Positions 1 through 10,700 are shown, counted from the stretch's first letter. The stretch is DNA of 64,000 nucleotides from Rhizobium jaguaris (GCF_003627755.1 NZ_CP032695.1:868001-932000), one strand, 5' to 3'. Notes: generated from the sequence alone by a model not told the origin. Numbers and translations: made by a program.

Positions 1-2
1 GG

Positions 3-653
3 ATTCACGCGACCGAGACGGAACCGGGCATCGCCACGGATGTCGCCTTTGCGTTCCTGGTTGAACTCGGCCGCCGTGGCACCGGCCAGCCCCTGACTCC
101 TATCCGGGTCGAGTTCATGCGTGCCGGCCCAAAGAGCGATCTCTATCGGCTCTTCTTCGGATGCCCCATCCGATATAGGGCGCCACGCAACAAGCTTGTC
201 CTGAAGTCCGCCGATCTTGACCGGCCCTTTCCGGGGCACAACCCCGAGCTCCTGGATATCCTCACGCCTGCGCTTGCCGCTGCCATGGGTGAACTGGAGG
301 CGCGGAGTTCCGTCGGTGACCAGGTCAAGGTCGTGCTGAAACGAAGTCTGGCAAGCGGGCGGCCGGAGCTGTCGCAGATCGCCCGGGATCTCAATATGAG
401 CGAACGAACGCTCCAGCGCCGCATCACCGACGAGGGCAAGACGTTCCGCGAGCTTCTGTCGGAAGCGCGCCAGGAACTGGGACGGCAACTCCTCTCCAAT
501 CCATCCACTGACATCGACGAGGTAGCGTGTCTGCTGGGCTATCAGGATCGTAGTTCCTTCTATCGTGCGTTTCACGACTGGGAGGGGCTGACACCATTGC
601 AATGGCGTGAATTGAACGGGCGTGACACTCCCGCAGCCCACTCCTTGCATTGA
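3..653 (+). CDS. AraC-family transcriptional regulator, 5'-truncated by window edge
   Basis: The reading frame is open from the first bases, so the true start lies left of the window. The visible C-terminal part (about 216 residues) ends in a two-helix-turn-helix AraC/XylS DNA-binding domain; recognisable pieces are QIARDLNMSERTLQRRI and LLGYQDRSSFYRAFHDW. The upstream part resembles the arabinose-binding-like sensor domain of the OruR/ArgR-type AraC proteins. An SDR gene follows on the same strand after about 190 bases, and it is a plausible target, which is inference. The ligand cannot be told from this sequence. Confidence 0.85.
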   Translation: MHATETEPGIATDVAFAFLVELGRRGTGQPLTPIRVEFMRAGPKSDLYRLFFGCPIRYRAPRNKLVLKSADLDRPFPGHNPELLDILTPALAAAMGELEARSSVGDQVKVVLKRSLASGRPELSQIARDLNMSERTLQRRITDEGKTFRELLSEARQELGRQLLSNPSTDIDEVACLLGYQDRSSFYRAFHDWEGLTPLQWRELNGRDTPAAHSLH

Positions 654-842
654 TGCCGATCGGAGTGGACGCGCTCCATTCCCAGCGCCGAACCGTGAAA
701 CAATCTCCAGTATCAAACAGACGAAATCCTTGGCGCCTTGCGCAATTCGATTGGCGCCGCCGGCGACTGCGCCGGCACGCCCTCGCTGGTACCAAAAGGT
801 GCCGGGGCATCCGAAGCAAGCAATCAAGTTAAGGAGATTAGA

Positions 843-1694
843 ATGTCTGACAAAGTCTGGTTCATCACCGGCGCCTCACGAGGCTTCGGTCGTATCTGGG
901 CGGAAGCTGCCCTCAACCGCGGTGACAAGGTCGCAGCGACGGCACGCTCGCTCGAAAGTGTCGCCGATCTCGCCGTTCGGTATGGCAATACGGTTCTGCC
1001 GCTCGCCCTTGATGTCACCGATGCCAATCAAGTTCGTGGCGTCGTGGAACGCGCACATCGCCATTTCGGCAGACTGGATGTCATCCTGAACAACGCCGGC
1101 TACGCGCTGGTCGGTGCAGTCGAGGAAACGGCCGAAGCCGACATCAAGGCGGAATTCGAAACCAACTTCTTCGGCACGCTTCGCGTGATCCAGGCCGCTC
1201 TGCCGCTGCTGCGTAAGCAGGGGAACGGCCATATCATCGGCGTTTCCAGTGTCGCTGGCCTGGTCGCGAGCCCGATCATCGGGTTCTATCACGCCTCCAA
1301 ATGGGCGTTCGAGGCGATGCACGAAAGTCTTGCACAAGAAGTCGCCGGCTTTGGCATCAAGGTGACGATGCTGGAGCCCGGCGCCTATGCGACCGGCTTC
1401 TCCAGCCAAACGTCTCTAAGAGTCTCGGCAGGTCTTGATGCTTACACGGACCTCAGGGCCAGCATCTTCGCGCGTGCGGCCAACATCGCTTTTGGCGATC
1501 CCGAGGCAACGGTGGATGCCGTTCTGAAGATCGTCGACATGGAGGCTCCGCCGCTTAGACTGTTCCTTGGCACCGAAGGGCTTCCGGTCGTACAATCTGC
1601 CTATTCGGCACGTCTCGCAACCTGGGAAGCATGGGAAAGCGTCTCGAACGCAGCTCAGGGTCAGCCTAAGACGCGGGAAATCGCTTCTCCGTGA
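843..1694 (+). CDS. Short-chain dehydrogenase/reductase (classical SDR)
   Basis: A 283-residue NAD(P)-dependent oxidoreductase of the classical SDR family. The cofactor motif TGASRGFG is at residues 9-16, NNAG at about 83-86, catalytic Ser at 135-136 and Tyr149/Lys153 in YHASK. Upstream in-frame starts exist, but ATG 843 is chosen because AAGGAG lies at the right distance before it and because the protein then begins just before the first beta strand. The long substrate-binding C-terminus is typical of the SDRs often named after oxidation of small ketones or quinones. The substrate is unknown. The gene follows an AraC regulator and converges on a methyltransferase gene. Confidence 0.9.
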   Translation: MSDKVWFITGASRGFGRIWAEAALNRGDKVAATARSLESVADLAVRYGNTVLPLALDVTDANQVRGVVERAHRHFGRLDVILNNAGYALVGAVEETAEADIKAEFETNFFGTLRVIQAALPLLRKQGNGHIIGVSSVAGLVASPIIGFYHASKWAFEAMHESLAQEVAGFGIKVTMLEPGAYATGFSSQTSLRVSAGLDAYTDLRASIFARAANIAFGDPEATVDAVLKIVDMEAPPLRLFLGTEGLPVVQSAYSARLATWEAWESVSNAAQGQPKTREIASP

Positions 1695-1746
1695 ATGCCG
1701 CGGAGTTTTCGGATACCTTCTTTGTCCGCGTCTAAGGCGCAATCCT

Positions 1747-1773
1747 GGCGGCGACCTGAAATAGGTCGCTGCC
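1747..1773. terminator. Stem-loop between convergent genes
   Basis: Arms GGCGGCGACCT and AGGTCGCTGCC pair around a five-base loop, with one internal T-G mismatch. It lies between the 3' ends of the SDR (ends 1694) and the minus-strand methyltransferase (ends 1783). There is no strong T-run on either side, so a terminator role is likely from position but not proven. Confidence 0.5.
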
Positions 1774-1782
1774 GGGAGGTTC

Positions 1783-2334
1783 TTAAACTTTGCGGGCGGG
1801 CCAGGAATAGAGTGCTGCACCGCCCCGCAGCCCTGGTCCTTCCCGCGATGCTTCGACCTGCCGGTCGCGAAACCAGAATGTCAACGAAACCACTGGCGTT
1901 CCGTCTTTGAGCATTTTGTCGAGGAAGCTGCCGATCTTTTGCATCGGCTTGATCATGAGATAACACGTCACGGCGTCCGCATCACTTATATCCTGGTCGA
2001 AGAAATTCCCCCAGCGGATGGTCACGTTTTCGAAGCGGCGCATCCTCAGCTTGGAGAACAAGTATGGCACGGGCGAAATCTCGATTCCGCGGATCTCTGC
2101 ATCCGGAAACGCGTGGGCAAGTGCGATGGCCATGGAGCCCCAACCGCTCCCGAGCTCGTAGATGATCGCGCCCATCGGCAAATTCGCATTCCGCAGCAGT
2201 TCGATGACGTCGGCAATTTCACTCGAGCTGGAGGGTACTGGTGGAACACCCGTCAGACCATGAAAGAGCAGAATCGAAAGACATAGCGATAATACAGCTA
2301 TTCCGGGAATTAGCGACGAAAGATCTAGCGTCAT
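1783..2334 (-). CDS. Membrane-anchored SAM-dependent methyltransferase
   Basis: A 183-residue protein with an N-terminal hydrophobic segment (about residues 8-28) followed by a class I methyltransferase fold. The AdoMet-binding motif I is ELGSGWGS at residues 60-67, followed by an acidic residue in GIEIS. The remainder (WGNFFDQDISDADAVTCYL) is like the small bacterial methyltransferases that carry a single N-terminal anchor. No acceptor can be named. It stands alone on the minus strand, convergent with the SDR at 843-1694. Confidence 0.75.
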   Translation of the reverse strand: MTLDLSSLIPGIAVLSLCLSILLFHGLTGVPPVPSSSSEIADVIELLRNANLPMGAIIYELGSGWGSMAIALAHAFPDAEIRGIEISPVPYLFSKLRMRRFENVTIRWGNFFDQDISDADAVTCYLMIKPMQKIGSFLDKMLKDGTPVVSLTFWFRDRQVEASREGPGLRGGAALYSWPARKV

Positions 2335-2400
2335 TTACGCAAACCTCGCTCCATTTTCTAATTAGCGGTCAACGGCCGGATACGGCTGCCCATCGGAAAT

Positions 2401-2994
2401 ATGATGGAAATCGCAAGAAATTGGCCACTCGGCAGTGGCCTCAGCCGCCACGATGATGGCCCGTCGCGCCAAAAGAGTGCGGGTGGTTCGGGGGACTTGT
2501 CCGAAACCGCGTTCCTGCGGGATGCCATTCGTGGCTCTGATGCCGTGCTCTCCGCTCTGGGACCGTCTTCCGTTCCGCATCCCAAGGATCTCCCGATCAC
2601 CCGTGCGATAGAAGCGATCATCGCCGCTATGAGGCAGGAGGACATAACGCGCCTGATCGCTGTTTCCACCGGTACCGCCGTCGATCCGGGGGATGGTTCC
2701 GATTAGGAGATCTGGCTTCCCACCCTGGCGATCAGGTACGCAACGCGCAGTACTCACGATGACATCATTGGGCTGGCGAAGGCGATACGGAACTCGAATC
2801 TGGATTGGACCATGGTTCGTATAGCCATCTTAAAGAGCGATCCTGCTTTCAGGCGCATCAACATCGGCTTGTATGGCCACACGAAGCATTCCTGGACGGT
2901 CAATCGCGAGGATCTTGCAATCTTCAAGCTGGATCAAATCTCGCAGGGTGATTTCGTGCATCAGGCGCCCGGTATCAGTTCGCGCAAGATTTGA
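2401..2994 (+). pseudogene. Broken NAD(P)-binding (NmrA/SDR-like) protein
   Basis: The frame starting at 2401 encodes an atypical-SDR core (SDAVLSALGPSS, then ITRLIAVSTGTAVDPGD). It meets an in-frame TAG at 2704-2706, and homology continues in the same frame to 2994 (LDWTMVRIAILK, then NIGLYGHTKHSWTV and HQAPGISS). This is the usual C-terminus of the family, so the amber codon is a nonsense change inside one gene. The N-terminus is also damaged: the expected nucleotide-binding strand is missing, and ARRAKRVRVVRG sits in another frame just before about 2490, which implies a frame slip. No intact glycine motif is left. Confidence 0.75.
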
Positions 2995-3357
2995 TCCCCT
3001 GAGAGCTGACCTGCGGCTCGCGCCAATTTCAACCAAAAAATTGCGAAGCCGAGCGGAGGGCATTGCCAAACCCCACTATCATGGACAGCAATGCGGCGTC
3101 GGTGATGCCGACGATTGTCATTTCTATTTCTGCAGACAGCTGAAGACCTCGACAAGCGCGGAGAAGGCGGAGCATCGATGACGCCGGATGGGTAGGGTAG
3201 TCGTCGGAAGGAAATGGAGTGACCGAATGAGTTCGCGCTTCGGCAATAGCGGTGATCGAAAATCGGACCCGACAATTTAGCTTCCGCTTGAAAAACCGAA
3301 TGCAATAAAATCGAACGCTACATGACTCCCGGCTTCATCCCGGCGATATCAAGAGCG

Positions 3358-4362
3358 TCATGCCCTCCGTTCCATAAGGGAGATCACTTCTGCCGGTTGT
3401 CGCAACCCGCTTGCGACGACAGAAACCCTCAGTCGTCCTTCAAGTGTTTCGTTGAAAGTCGCGCCGACGACGATGTTTGCGTCAGCGTCGACTTCCTCGC
3501 GGACACGTGTGGCTGCTTCGTCAACGTCAAAAAGCGTCATGTCCGGACCGCCGGAGATCGAGACGAGCAGTCCTCTCGCTCCCCTGACCGACGTGTCGTC
3601 GAAAAGCGGATTGGCAATCGCTGCCTCCGCAGCGACTCTGGCGCGGCCGTCCCCTGCCGCTTCGCCTGTGCCCATCACCGCTCGACCCATATCGCGCATC
3701 ACCGACCTTACGTCAGCGAAATCCAGATTGATCAACCCTTCCTTGACGATCAGGTCGACAACGGAGCTGACGCCCGCGTGAAGAACGCGATCGGCCATTT
3801 CAAAGGCGTCGGCGAAGGTTGTCTTAGCATCGGCTATTCGGAAAAGGTTCTGATTGGGAATTACGATCACAGTGTCGGCGCTTTCGCTGAGACGCTCAAT
3901 CCCCTGCCGTGCCGTCCGCATTCGATGTGTACCCTCGAAGGCGAACGGCATGGTGACGACACCGACTGTCAGCATGCCCGCCTTTCGCGCAGCCCGAGCA
4001 ATGACGGGCGCTGCCCCTGTTCCAGTGCCGCCTCCCATGCCCGCGGTGACAAAACACATGTGCGTCCCGGCCAGGTGGTCCATAATCTCATCGACCGTTT
4101 CCTCCGCTGCCGCCTGTCCGATCTCGGCCAGAGATCCGGCGCCAAGCCCTTCGGTGACCGTCAGGCCAAGCTGGATACGCCGCGGTGCCTTCGACGTCGA
4201 CAGAGCCTGGGCATCGGTGTTTGCAACGATGAATTCTACCCCCGCCAGATTCTGTGTGATCATATTGTTGACAGCATTGCCTCCGCCGCCACCGACGCCA
4301 ATGACGGCAATCCTTGGCTTGAGGTGCGTTATGTTCTGGATAGTAACCTCCGTTGGTTTCAT
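3358..4362 (-). CDS. FtsZ paralogue lacking the C-terminal tail (FtsZ2-like)
   Basis: A 334-residue tubulin-like GTPase. The GTP-binding signature GGGTGTG is at residues 110-116 and the T7 synergy loop NLDFADV at 212-218, with both acidic residues kept, so GTP hydrolysis should be possible. It stops at the end of the GTPase and C-terminal core domain. The long linker and conserved C-terminal peptide that bind FtsA and ZipA-like partners in housekeeping FtsZ are absent. Short second FtsZ proteins are known in Sinorhizobium and Agrobacterium, where they are accessory. A FabF-like gene lies directly upstream on the same strand (62-base gap). Confidence 0.93.
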   Translation of the reverse strand: MKPTEVTIQNITHLKPRIAVIGVGGGGGNAVNNMITQNLAGVEFIVANTDAQALSTSKAPRRIQLGLTVTEGLGAGSLAEIGQAAAEETVDEIMDHLAGTHMCFVTAGMGGGTGTGAAPVIARAARKAGMLTVGVVTMPFAFEGTHRMRTARQGIERLSESADTVIVIPNQNLFRIADAKTTFADAFEMADRVLHAGVSSVVDLIVKEGLINLDFADVRSVMRDMGRAVMGTGEAAGDGRARVAAEAAIANPLFDDTSVRGARGLLVSISGGPDMTLFDVDEAATRVREEVDADANIVVGATFNETLEGRLRVSVVASGLRQPAEVISLMERRA

Positions 4363-4424
4363 GGAAGGTCAGCTCCTGGGCAAAGATAAAGGTTTCATGA
4401 TGCTGCGAAGGTGGTGATGAACCA

Positions 4425-5723
4425 TCACCCGATGGAGGATGTCCGACGACTGCTTTCCGTCGGCCAGCGTCGAAAAAGTGCGCTGGCATTGACGCCGCCA
4501 AAACCGAAGCCGTTGGATATCGCGTATTCAGCGTCCAGACGGCTCGCTTTGTTTGCGACAAAATCGATCCCGCTCGCTTCGGCATCCGGTGTATTCAAGT
4601 TCAGGGTCGGCGGCGCGACCTGGTTCTTGAGCGCCAAAATCGTGAAGATGGCTTCAAGCCCCCCGGCCGCGCCAAGCAGGTGTCCGGTTGCCGACTTCGT
4701 TCCACTGACGGCGACAGACTTTCCGTCGCCAAATAGACTCTTGATGGCTCTGATTTCTCCGAGATCTCCCACCGGTGTTGAGGTGGCATGTGCGTTCAGA
4801 TGACCCACGTCATGAGGGGCCACGCCGGCTTGCGCGATGGCAAGCTCCATTGCTCTGCGCGCTCCGCTTCCGTCTTCGGGACCGGAGGTGATGTGGTGGG
4901 CGTCGGCTGTCGTGCCGTATCCAACGAGTTCGGCAATCGGGGTGGCACCGCGAGCAAGAGCGTGGCTCAGTGCTTCGATCACGAGTATGCCCGCTCCTTC
5001 GCCCATGACGAAGCCGTCACGCGACGTGTCGAAGGGACGCGAGGCCTTGCTCGGCGTTTCGTTGAAACCGGTCGACAGCGATCTTGCTGCGGCGAAACCG
5101 CCAAGACTGACGATGTTCATGCAGGCTTCTGTTCCGCCGCAAATGGCAATGTCGGCTTCATTGGATCGAATAAGCCTGGCGGCATCGCCGATCGCCTGAA
5201 CGCCAGCAGCGCATGCCGTCACGGGCGCGCCGAGGGGACCTTTGAAGCCGTGGCGGATAGAGACTTGCCCGGCTGCGAGATTGACGAGGAAGGACGGAAT
5301 GGTGAAGGGCGAAAGGCGGCGCACACCGCGTTGATCGACGGTGCGGACGGCCTCCGTTATTGCCGGAAAGCCACCGATGCCGGACGCGATGATCGTCGCG
5401 GTTCTGAGCCTGTCTTCATGCGACGCCGGCTTCCAGTTTGCCTGCGTCAGGGCCTCTTCCGCGGCTGCCAGCGCGAAGATGATAAACCGGTCGACCTTGC
5501 GTTGATCCTTTGGCGGCATGATCGTATCCGGATCGAAACCTCCCTCGGGGTCTTCTGCTAGAGAGGGGACCACGCCTCCGACTTTCGAAGGCAGATCTCC
5601 GACCACATCGTCACCCAGTCGCCGAATGCCGCTTTGGCCCGCGAGAAGGCGCGACCAGGAAATATCGACATTTGCTCCAAGGGGGCTGACGGCTCCCATA
5701 CCTGTGACAACGATGCGACGCAT
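4425..5723 (-). CDS. Beta-ketoacyl-ACP synthase II (FabF-type)
   Basis: A 432-residue ketosynthase that extends an acyl chain on acyl carrier protein by condensation with malonyl-ACP. The active site is complete: Cys171 (TACAAGVQ), His312 (NAHATSTPVGD), Lys343 and His348 (GTKSATGHLLGAAGG). This looks like an accessory copy, as no acpP, fabG or other housekeeping fatty acid gene is nearby. The following gene on the same strand is the short FtsZ, so the two may be co-transcribed, which is inference. FabF and FabB-like synthases of secondary lipid pathways cannot be told apart here. Confidence 0.9.
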   Translation of the reverse strand: MRRIVVTGMGAVSPLGANVDISWSRLLAGQSGIRRLGDDVVGDLPSKVGGVVPSLAEDPEGGFDPDTIMPPKDQRKVDRFIIFALAAAEEALTQANWKPASHEDRLRTATIIASGIGGFPAITEAVRTVDQRGVRRLSPFTIPSFLVNLAAGQVSIRHGFKGPLGAPVTACAAGVQAIGDAARLIRSNEADIAICGGTEACMNIVSLGGFAAARSLSTGFNETPSKASRPFDTSRDGFVMGEGAGILVIEALSHALARGATPIAELVGYGTTADAHHITSGPEDGSGARRAMELAIAQAGVAPHDVGHLNAHATSTPVGDLGEIRAIKSLFGDGKSVAVSGTKSATGHLLGAAGGLEAIFTILALKNQVAPPTLNLNTPDAEASGIDFVANKASRLDAEYAISNGFGFGGVNASALFRRWPTESSRRTSSIG

Positions 5724-5909
5724 CTATTTTCCACCTGTCTTCGCATTAAAAATTGGTTTGCAATCAGTGTCCCGACCGACAACGGACAACGGGTCGGGGC
5801 CTGCTCAGAACATGCAGCTTACTCAAAGAGCTAAGACGCCTCACCCGACGCCAGCGGCGGCTAGATCTCGGCCCATGTCAGCGCGGGTTCCCTGAGCCCG
5901 ACATAGCCA

Positions 5910-6497
5910 TCAGGCATCATTGTCGCGATGCGCAATACGCCTGACTTCACCAGTGGCTGCGTCGAGCACGCCTTGCGACAACTTCTCATCCTCGATGATG
6001 CGGGATAGCGTGACGGCACCCACCATCAAAGACAGTATCGCCATCGCTTTATCGCTGGGACGTGCGCTGCTGGCGTCACCCATCAGTTCGTCCAGCACCT
6101 CGAAGTGAGCGCGAATACCATCCTCAAATGGACGCCTGACCTCATCGCTTTGCCGAGCAGCATCCGCTCCCAGCGCCGCCAGGGGGCAACCTTCCGCCTT
6201 CTCACCTCTGTGATCCTTGGAAAGATAGAATGCCATGACAGCTTCCAAGGGATCGGAGGCATCTGCGGCCGCGGTCGACCATCTTCTTGTGGCGCTTTCC
6301 AACGCGCGCCTTGATGCAAGTGCGGCAAGGTCGTCCTTCGACGCGAATTGTTTGTAGAACGCGCCCTGGGTGAGGCCGGCCCCCTTCATCAAGTCCTTCA
6401 GCCCGATCCCATCGAATCCATGCTCCCGGAAGAGCCGACTTGCCGCGTTGATTACCGCTTCGCGATTTGCCTCTGCCTGAGTCCGACTGACTCTCAT
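5910..6497 (-). CDS. TetR/AcrR-family repressor
   Basis: About 195 residues, with an N-terminal helix-turn-helix (HGFDGIGLKDLMKGAGLTQG then FYKQFASKDDLAALA) and a variable ligand-binding C-terminus. An ATG 12 bases further upstream (6509) is in frame. The ATG at 6497 is preferred because GGAG lies six bases before it. The gene is divergent from an RND efflux pair, and the intervening 99 bases hold a palindrome overlapping a possible promoter. This is the classical layout of a local efflux repressor whose ligand is likely a pump substrate. Confidence 0.9.
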   Translation of the reverse strand: MRVSRTQAEANREAVINAASRLFREHGFDGIGLKDLMKGAGLTQGAFYKQFASKDDLAALASRRALESATRRWSTAAADASDPLEAVMAFYLSKDHRGEKAEGCPLAALGADAARQSDEVRRPFEDGIRAHFEVLDELMGDASSARPSDKAMAILSLMVGAVTLSRIIEDEKLSQGVLDAATGEVRRIAHRDNDA

Positions 6498-6520
6498 ATC
6501 GATCTCCATTTAGATTTCAC

Positions 6521-6563
6521 TTGACATCTATAACACATTTAGAGTTAGATCGCAATCTAAATT
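6521..6563 (+). promoter_or_regulatory. Candidate promoter with TetR operator for the RND operon
   Basis: TTGACA at 6521-6526 is followed after 18 bases by TTAGAT (6545-6550). TTAGAT and ATCTAA (6555-6560) form an inverted repeat with a four-base centre, so the palindrome overlaps the presumed -10. The element is shared with the promoter region of the SDR at 12567 (TAGAGTTAGAT in both). Confidence 0.55.
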
Positions 6564-6596
6564 AACCGCTGCACCCGTCAACGAGGGTCAAATGAC

Positions 6597-7718
6597 ATGA
6601 ATCGCAAAATTCTCCTCGCCTCCGCGGGCATACTGGTCGCCGCTGGCGCCACCGCATTCGTTCTCCTTGCCGAGTCCTCGGACGGAAGAGCGCAAGCCGC
6701 AGATCCCCGCGTCGCGCCGCCGCTCGTCAGTTTGGTGGATGCGAAGAGGCCGGACACAACGGTACGCACCTTCACCGGCACGATCGCTGCTCGGGTGCAA
6801 AGTAACTTGGGATTTCGTGTGCCCGGCAAGATCATGCAGCGTTACGTAGATGTCGGCGAGCAGGTGAAGGCGGGTCAGCCCTTGATGCGCATCGATGAGA
6901 CCGATCTGCGTCTGGCGCTTGCCGCAAAACGCAATGCGGTCGCTGCGGCTCAGGCCGTCCTGACCCAGGCGCAAGCTGACGAGAGACGCTATGCCGCTTT
7001 GGTGAAAAACGGATTGGCAGCCGCTTCTCCGCAGCGCTATGAACAGGCAAAAGCAGCACTAGACACCGCAACCGCCCAGCTTGCCGCAGCGCAGGCCGAC
7101 GCTAGCGTCGCCGAAAACGCTGCGACTTACTCACTGCTAGTCGCCGATACCGATGGCACCGTCGTCGAAACGCTTGGAGAGCCGGGGCAAGTGGTGACCG
7201 CTGGACAGACCGTAGTCCGGCTCGCCCAGGCGGGGCCTCGTGAGGCGTTGGTCTGGCTTCCGGAATCCGTTCGGCCTCAGATTGGAGACGTAGCCGAAGC
7301 CAGCATCTACGGCAACGAAAGCCGGCAGGACAAGGCGCGACTTCGGCAGATCTCGGACGCCGCCGATCCTCAAACCCGCACCTATGAAGCACGCTGGGTT
7401 CTGGATGGCGCCGCAGCCTCGGCGCCACTCGGCGCGACGGTCACGATCAAAATCTCCAACGATACCGGCCAGGCGCATGCGGTGGTGCCAGTCGGCGCTG
7501 TCCTTGACGACGGCAGCCGAACTGGAGTGTGGGTCTTTGACGAAAAAACGTCGACCGTCCACTTCCGCCAGGTGAAGGTCGAGAAGATGGGTGAGGAGGT
7601 CGCGGTGGTTTCCAGCCTCAAGGCGGGCGAGCCCATTGTCGCTCTTGGGGCGCATCTCCTGCAGGACGGCGCCAGCGTCCGGATCACGACAGAACAAGCA
7701 GAGGCGGCCAACCAATGA
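6597..7718 (+). CDS. RND efflux periplasmic adaptor (membrane fusion protein)
   Basis: A 373-residue HlyD/AcrA-type adaptor that links an inner-membrane RND pump to an outer-membrane channel. It has an N-terminal membrane or signal segment (about residues 5-25), a barrel-sandwich half (QSNLGFRVPGKI, then GEQVKAGQPLMRID), a coiled-coil hairpin rich in Ala and Gln (about 100-170), the second half of the sandwich (TDGTVVETLGEPGQVV) and beta-barrel and membrane-proximal domains. Its stop overlaps the start of the pump gene by four bases (ATGA). No outer-membrane channel gene is present nearby. Confidence 0.93.
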   Translation: MNRKILLASAGILVAAGATAFVLLAESSDGRAQAADPRVAPPLVSLVDAKRPDTTVRTFTGTIAARVQSNLGFRVPGKIMQRYVDVGEQVKAGQPLMRIDETDLRLALAAKRNAVAAAQAVLTQAQADERRYAALVKNGLAAASPQRYEQAKAALDTATAQLAAAQADASVAENAATYSLLVADTDGTVVETLGEPGQVVTAGQTVVRLAQAGPREALVWLPESVRPQIGDVAEASIYGNESRQDKARLRQISDAADPQTRTYEARWVLDGAAASAPLGATVTIKISNDTGQAHAVVPVGAVLDDGSRTGVWVFDEKTSTVHFRQVKVEKMGEEVAVVSSLKAGEPIVALGAHLLQDGASVRITTEQAEAANQ

Positions 7719-10700
7719 ACTTCAATCTATCCGCGCTCGCGGTTCGCGAGAGAGCCGTTACGCTGTTCTTCATCGTCCTGCTTGCCGCCGCCGGCGTCTA
7801 TGCCTTCGCCAAGCTCGGACGGGCGGAGGATCCCTCGTTCACCATCAAGACACTGACCGTGACAGCCGTGTGGCCGGGCGCGACAGCGCGCGAGATGCAG
7901 GATCTTGTCGCCGAGCCTCTTGAGAAGCGCCTCCAGGAGCTCACATGGTATGACCGCGTCGAGACGACCACGCGGCCGGGATACGCTTTTCTGACCGTCA
8001 CGCTGAAGGACAGTACACCGCCCACAGCGGTGGAGGAGGAGTTCTATCAGGCACGAAAGAAGCTTGGAGACGAGGCGCCAAACCTGCCCCAGGGCGTTCT
8101 TGGTCCCTTTGTCAACGATGAATATTCCGACGTTAGCTTCGGTCTCTATGCTCTAAAGGCCAAGGGCATGCCGATGCGCGACCTCGTGCGTCAGGCAGAG
8201 GTGATCCGGCAGGACCTTCTGCATGTGCCCGGCGTAAAGAAGATCAACATTCTCGGAGAACGGCCCGAACAGATCTTTGTTGAATTCTCCTTTGCCAAAC
8301 TGGCCACGCTCGGAATTTCGGCACAGGATATCGCGGCCGCTTTGCAGCGGCAGAATACCGTGATGCCGGCGGGATCGATCGATACGCGCGGCCCGCAGGT
8401 GTTCATCCGTTTTAATGGTGCTTACGACAGCATCCAGGCGATCGCCGACACGCCGATCGTCGCGGGCGGACGCACGCTCAAGCTCTCGGATTTTGCAGAG
8501 ATTCGCCGCGGGTATGAAGATCCGGCCACCTATCTCATCCGTCACAATGGCGAACCGGCCATTATGCTTGGCGTGGTGATGCAGCAGGGCTGGAATGGCC
8601 TGGAACTCGGCAAAGCGCTGGAAGAAAGATCCGGTGCGATCGCACAGACCTTGCCGCTCGGCATGACGCTCGCCAAGGTTAGCGACCAGGCCGTCAACAT
8701 CCAGGAAGCCGTCGGCGAATTCATGCTGAAATTCGCCATGGCGCTCGGCGTTGTGTTGTTCGTAAGCCTCATCAGCCTCGGCTGGCGCGTCGGTATCGTT
8801 GTCGCCCTGGCCGTTCCGCTCACGCTTGCCGTGGTCTTCCTCATCATGCTGGAGACCGGCAGGTTTTTCGACCGTATCACGCTCGGCGCGCTCATTCTGG
8901 CGCTTGGCCTTCTGGTCGACGATGCCATCATCGCCATCGAGGTGATGGTGGTGAAAATGGAAGAGGGAATGGACCGGATCAAGGCAGCCGCCTATGCGTG
9001 GAGCCATACGGCTGCTCCCATGCTGTCCGGCACGCTGGTGACGATCATCGGGCTGATGCCGGTCGGCTTCGCCCGTTCGACCGCCGGCGAATATGCCGGC
9101 AACATCTTCTGGGTGGTGGGCTTTGCCCTCATTGTCTCCTGGATCGTCGCCGTGGTCTTCACACCCTATCTCGGCGTCAAGATGCTGCCGGCGATCAAGC
9201 CGATCGATGGTGGCCATCACGCCATCTACGACACGCCGAACTATCGCCGCCTTCGTGGGATGATCGCATTTGCGGTGCGACACAAGTTCGTCACCTGCGC
9301 GGTGGTCGGCATCGCTATGGGTGTGTCCGTCGTTGGCATGGGAGCGGTCAAGCAACAGTTCTTCCCGACATCGGACCGTCCCGAAGTATTGGTGGAGGTC
9401 CGCTTACCCGAGGGCACCAGTATCGAGACGACCACGGCGACAGTCGAGAAGCTCGAAGGATGGCTGCAGAAGCAGCCCGAGGCAAAGACCGTCACGAGCT
9501 ATATAGGGCAGGGCGCTCCTCGCTTCTTCTTCGCGATGGCGCCGGAATTGCCGGACCCGTCCTTTGCTAAGATCGTCGTGCTGACGCCGGACGCCGAGAC
9601 GCGCGAAGCGCTGAAGCAGCGCCTCCGCGCCGCCGTCTCGGAGGGGCTCGCTCCTGAAGCCTATGTCCGCGTCACGCAGCTCGTATTCGGTCCCTACACA
9701 CCATTCCCGGTCGAGTTTCGCGTCATGGGACCTGATCCCAAGAAATTGTACGAGATCTCCGAGAAAGCCCTCGACATCATGAAGGGTGTGCCGGATGTCC
9801 GTCAGGCCAATCGTGACTGGGGCAACCGCATGCCGGTGCTGCGCTTCGTTCCTGACCAGGATCGGCTGAGCCTGATCGGCCTTTCGCCGGCGGAGGCAGC
9901 CCAGCAGATGCAATTACTGTTGAGCGGCGTTCCGATCACGCAGGTTCGCGAGAATATTCGCACTGTGCCCGTCATCGCGCGCAGTGCCGGCGAAAACAGG
10001 CTTGATCCGTCAAGGCTGGCTGACTTCTCGCTGATGAGCCGGGATGGTCGACAGGTTCCGCTTGATCAGATCGGCCACTCGGAAATCCGGTTTGAAGAAC
10101 CGATCCTGAAAAGGCGTGATCGAACGCCTGTCATTACAGTCCGCTCGGACATCAATGAGGCGACACAGCCTCCGGAAGTCTCGCAACAGATTCTGAAGGC
10201 GCTTCAGCCGCTGATCGCCTCGCTTCCGGTCGGGTATCGTATCGAGATGGGCGGAAACATTGAGGAATCCTTGAAGGCTAATGTTGCCCTCGTTCAGATC
10301 TTCCCGGCGATGATTGCCGCAATGCTGATCGTCATCGTCTTGCAGGTCCGTAGCCTTTCGACGATGACCATGGTGATGCTGACGGGACCGCTTGGTCTTG
10401 CTGGAGTTGTTCCCGTCCTGCTCCTCTTCCATCAACCGTTCGGCTTCAATGCCATTCTCGGACTGATCGGCCTCGCGGGGATTCTCATGCGCAACACCTT
10501 GATCCTGACCGAGCAGATCAAGGAGAACCAGGCGGCCGGTCTCGATGACTATCACGCGGTCATCGAGGCGACGGTGCAGCGGACGCGTCCGGTCATGCTG
10601 ACAGCACTCGCGGCCGTCCTTGCCTTCATCCCTCTCACTCACTCGGTATTCTGGGGGTCGATGGCCTACACGCTGATCGGCGGCACGGCCGTCGGAACCG

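Noticed and set aside
3322..4389. A 355-residue plus frame opposite ftsZ
   Set aside because: Complete antisense overlap with an intact FtsZ; no recognisable domain.
4788..5561. A 257-residue plus frame opposite fabF
   Set aside because: Antisense overlap with an intact ketosynthase and no family similarity.
8153..9355. A 400-residue minus frame within the RND pump gene
   Set aside because: Antisense of a clear RND pump; composition dominated by His, Asp and Arg as expected of a shadow frame.
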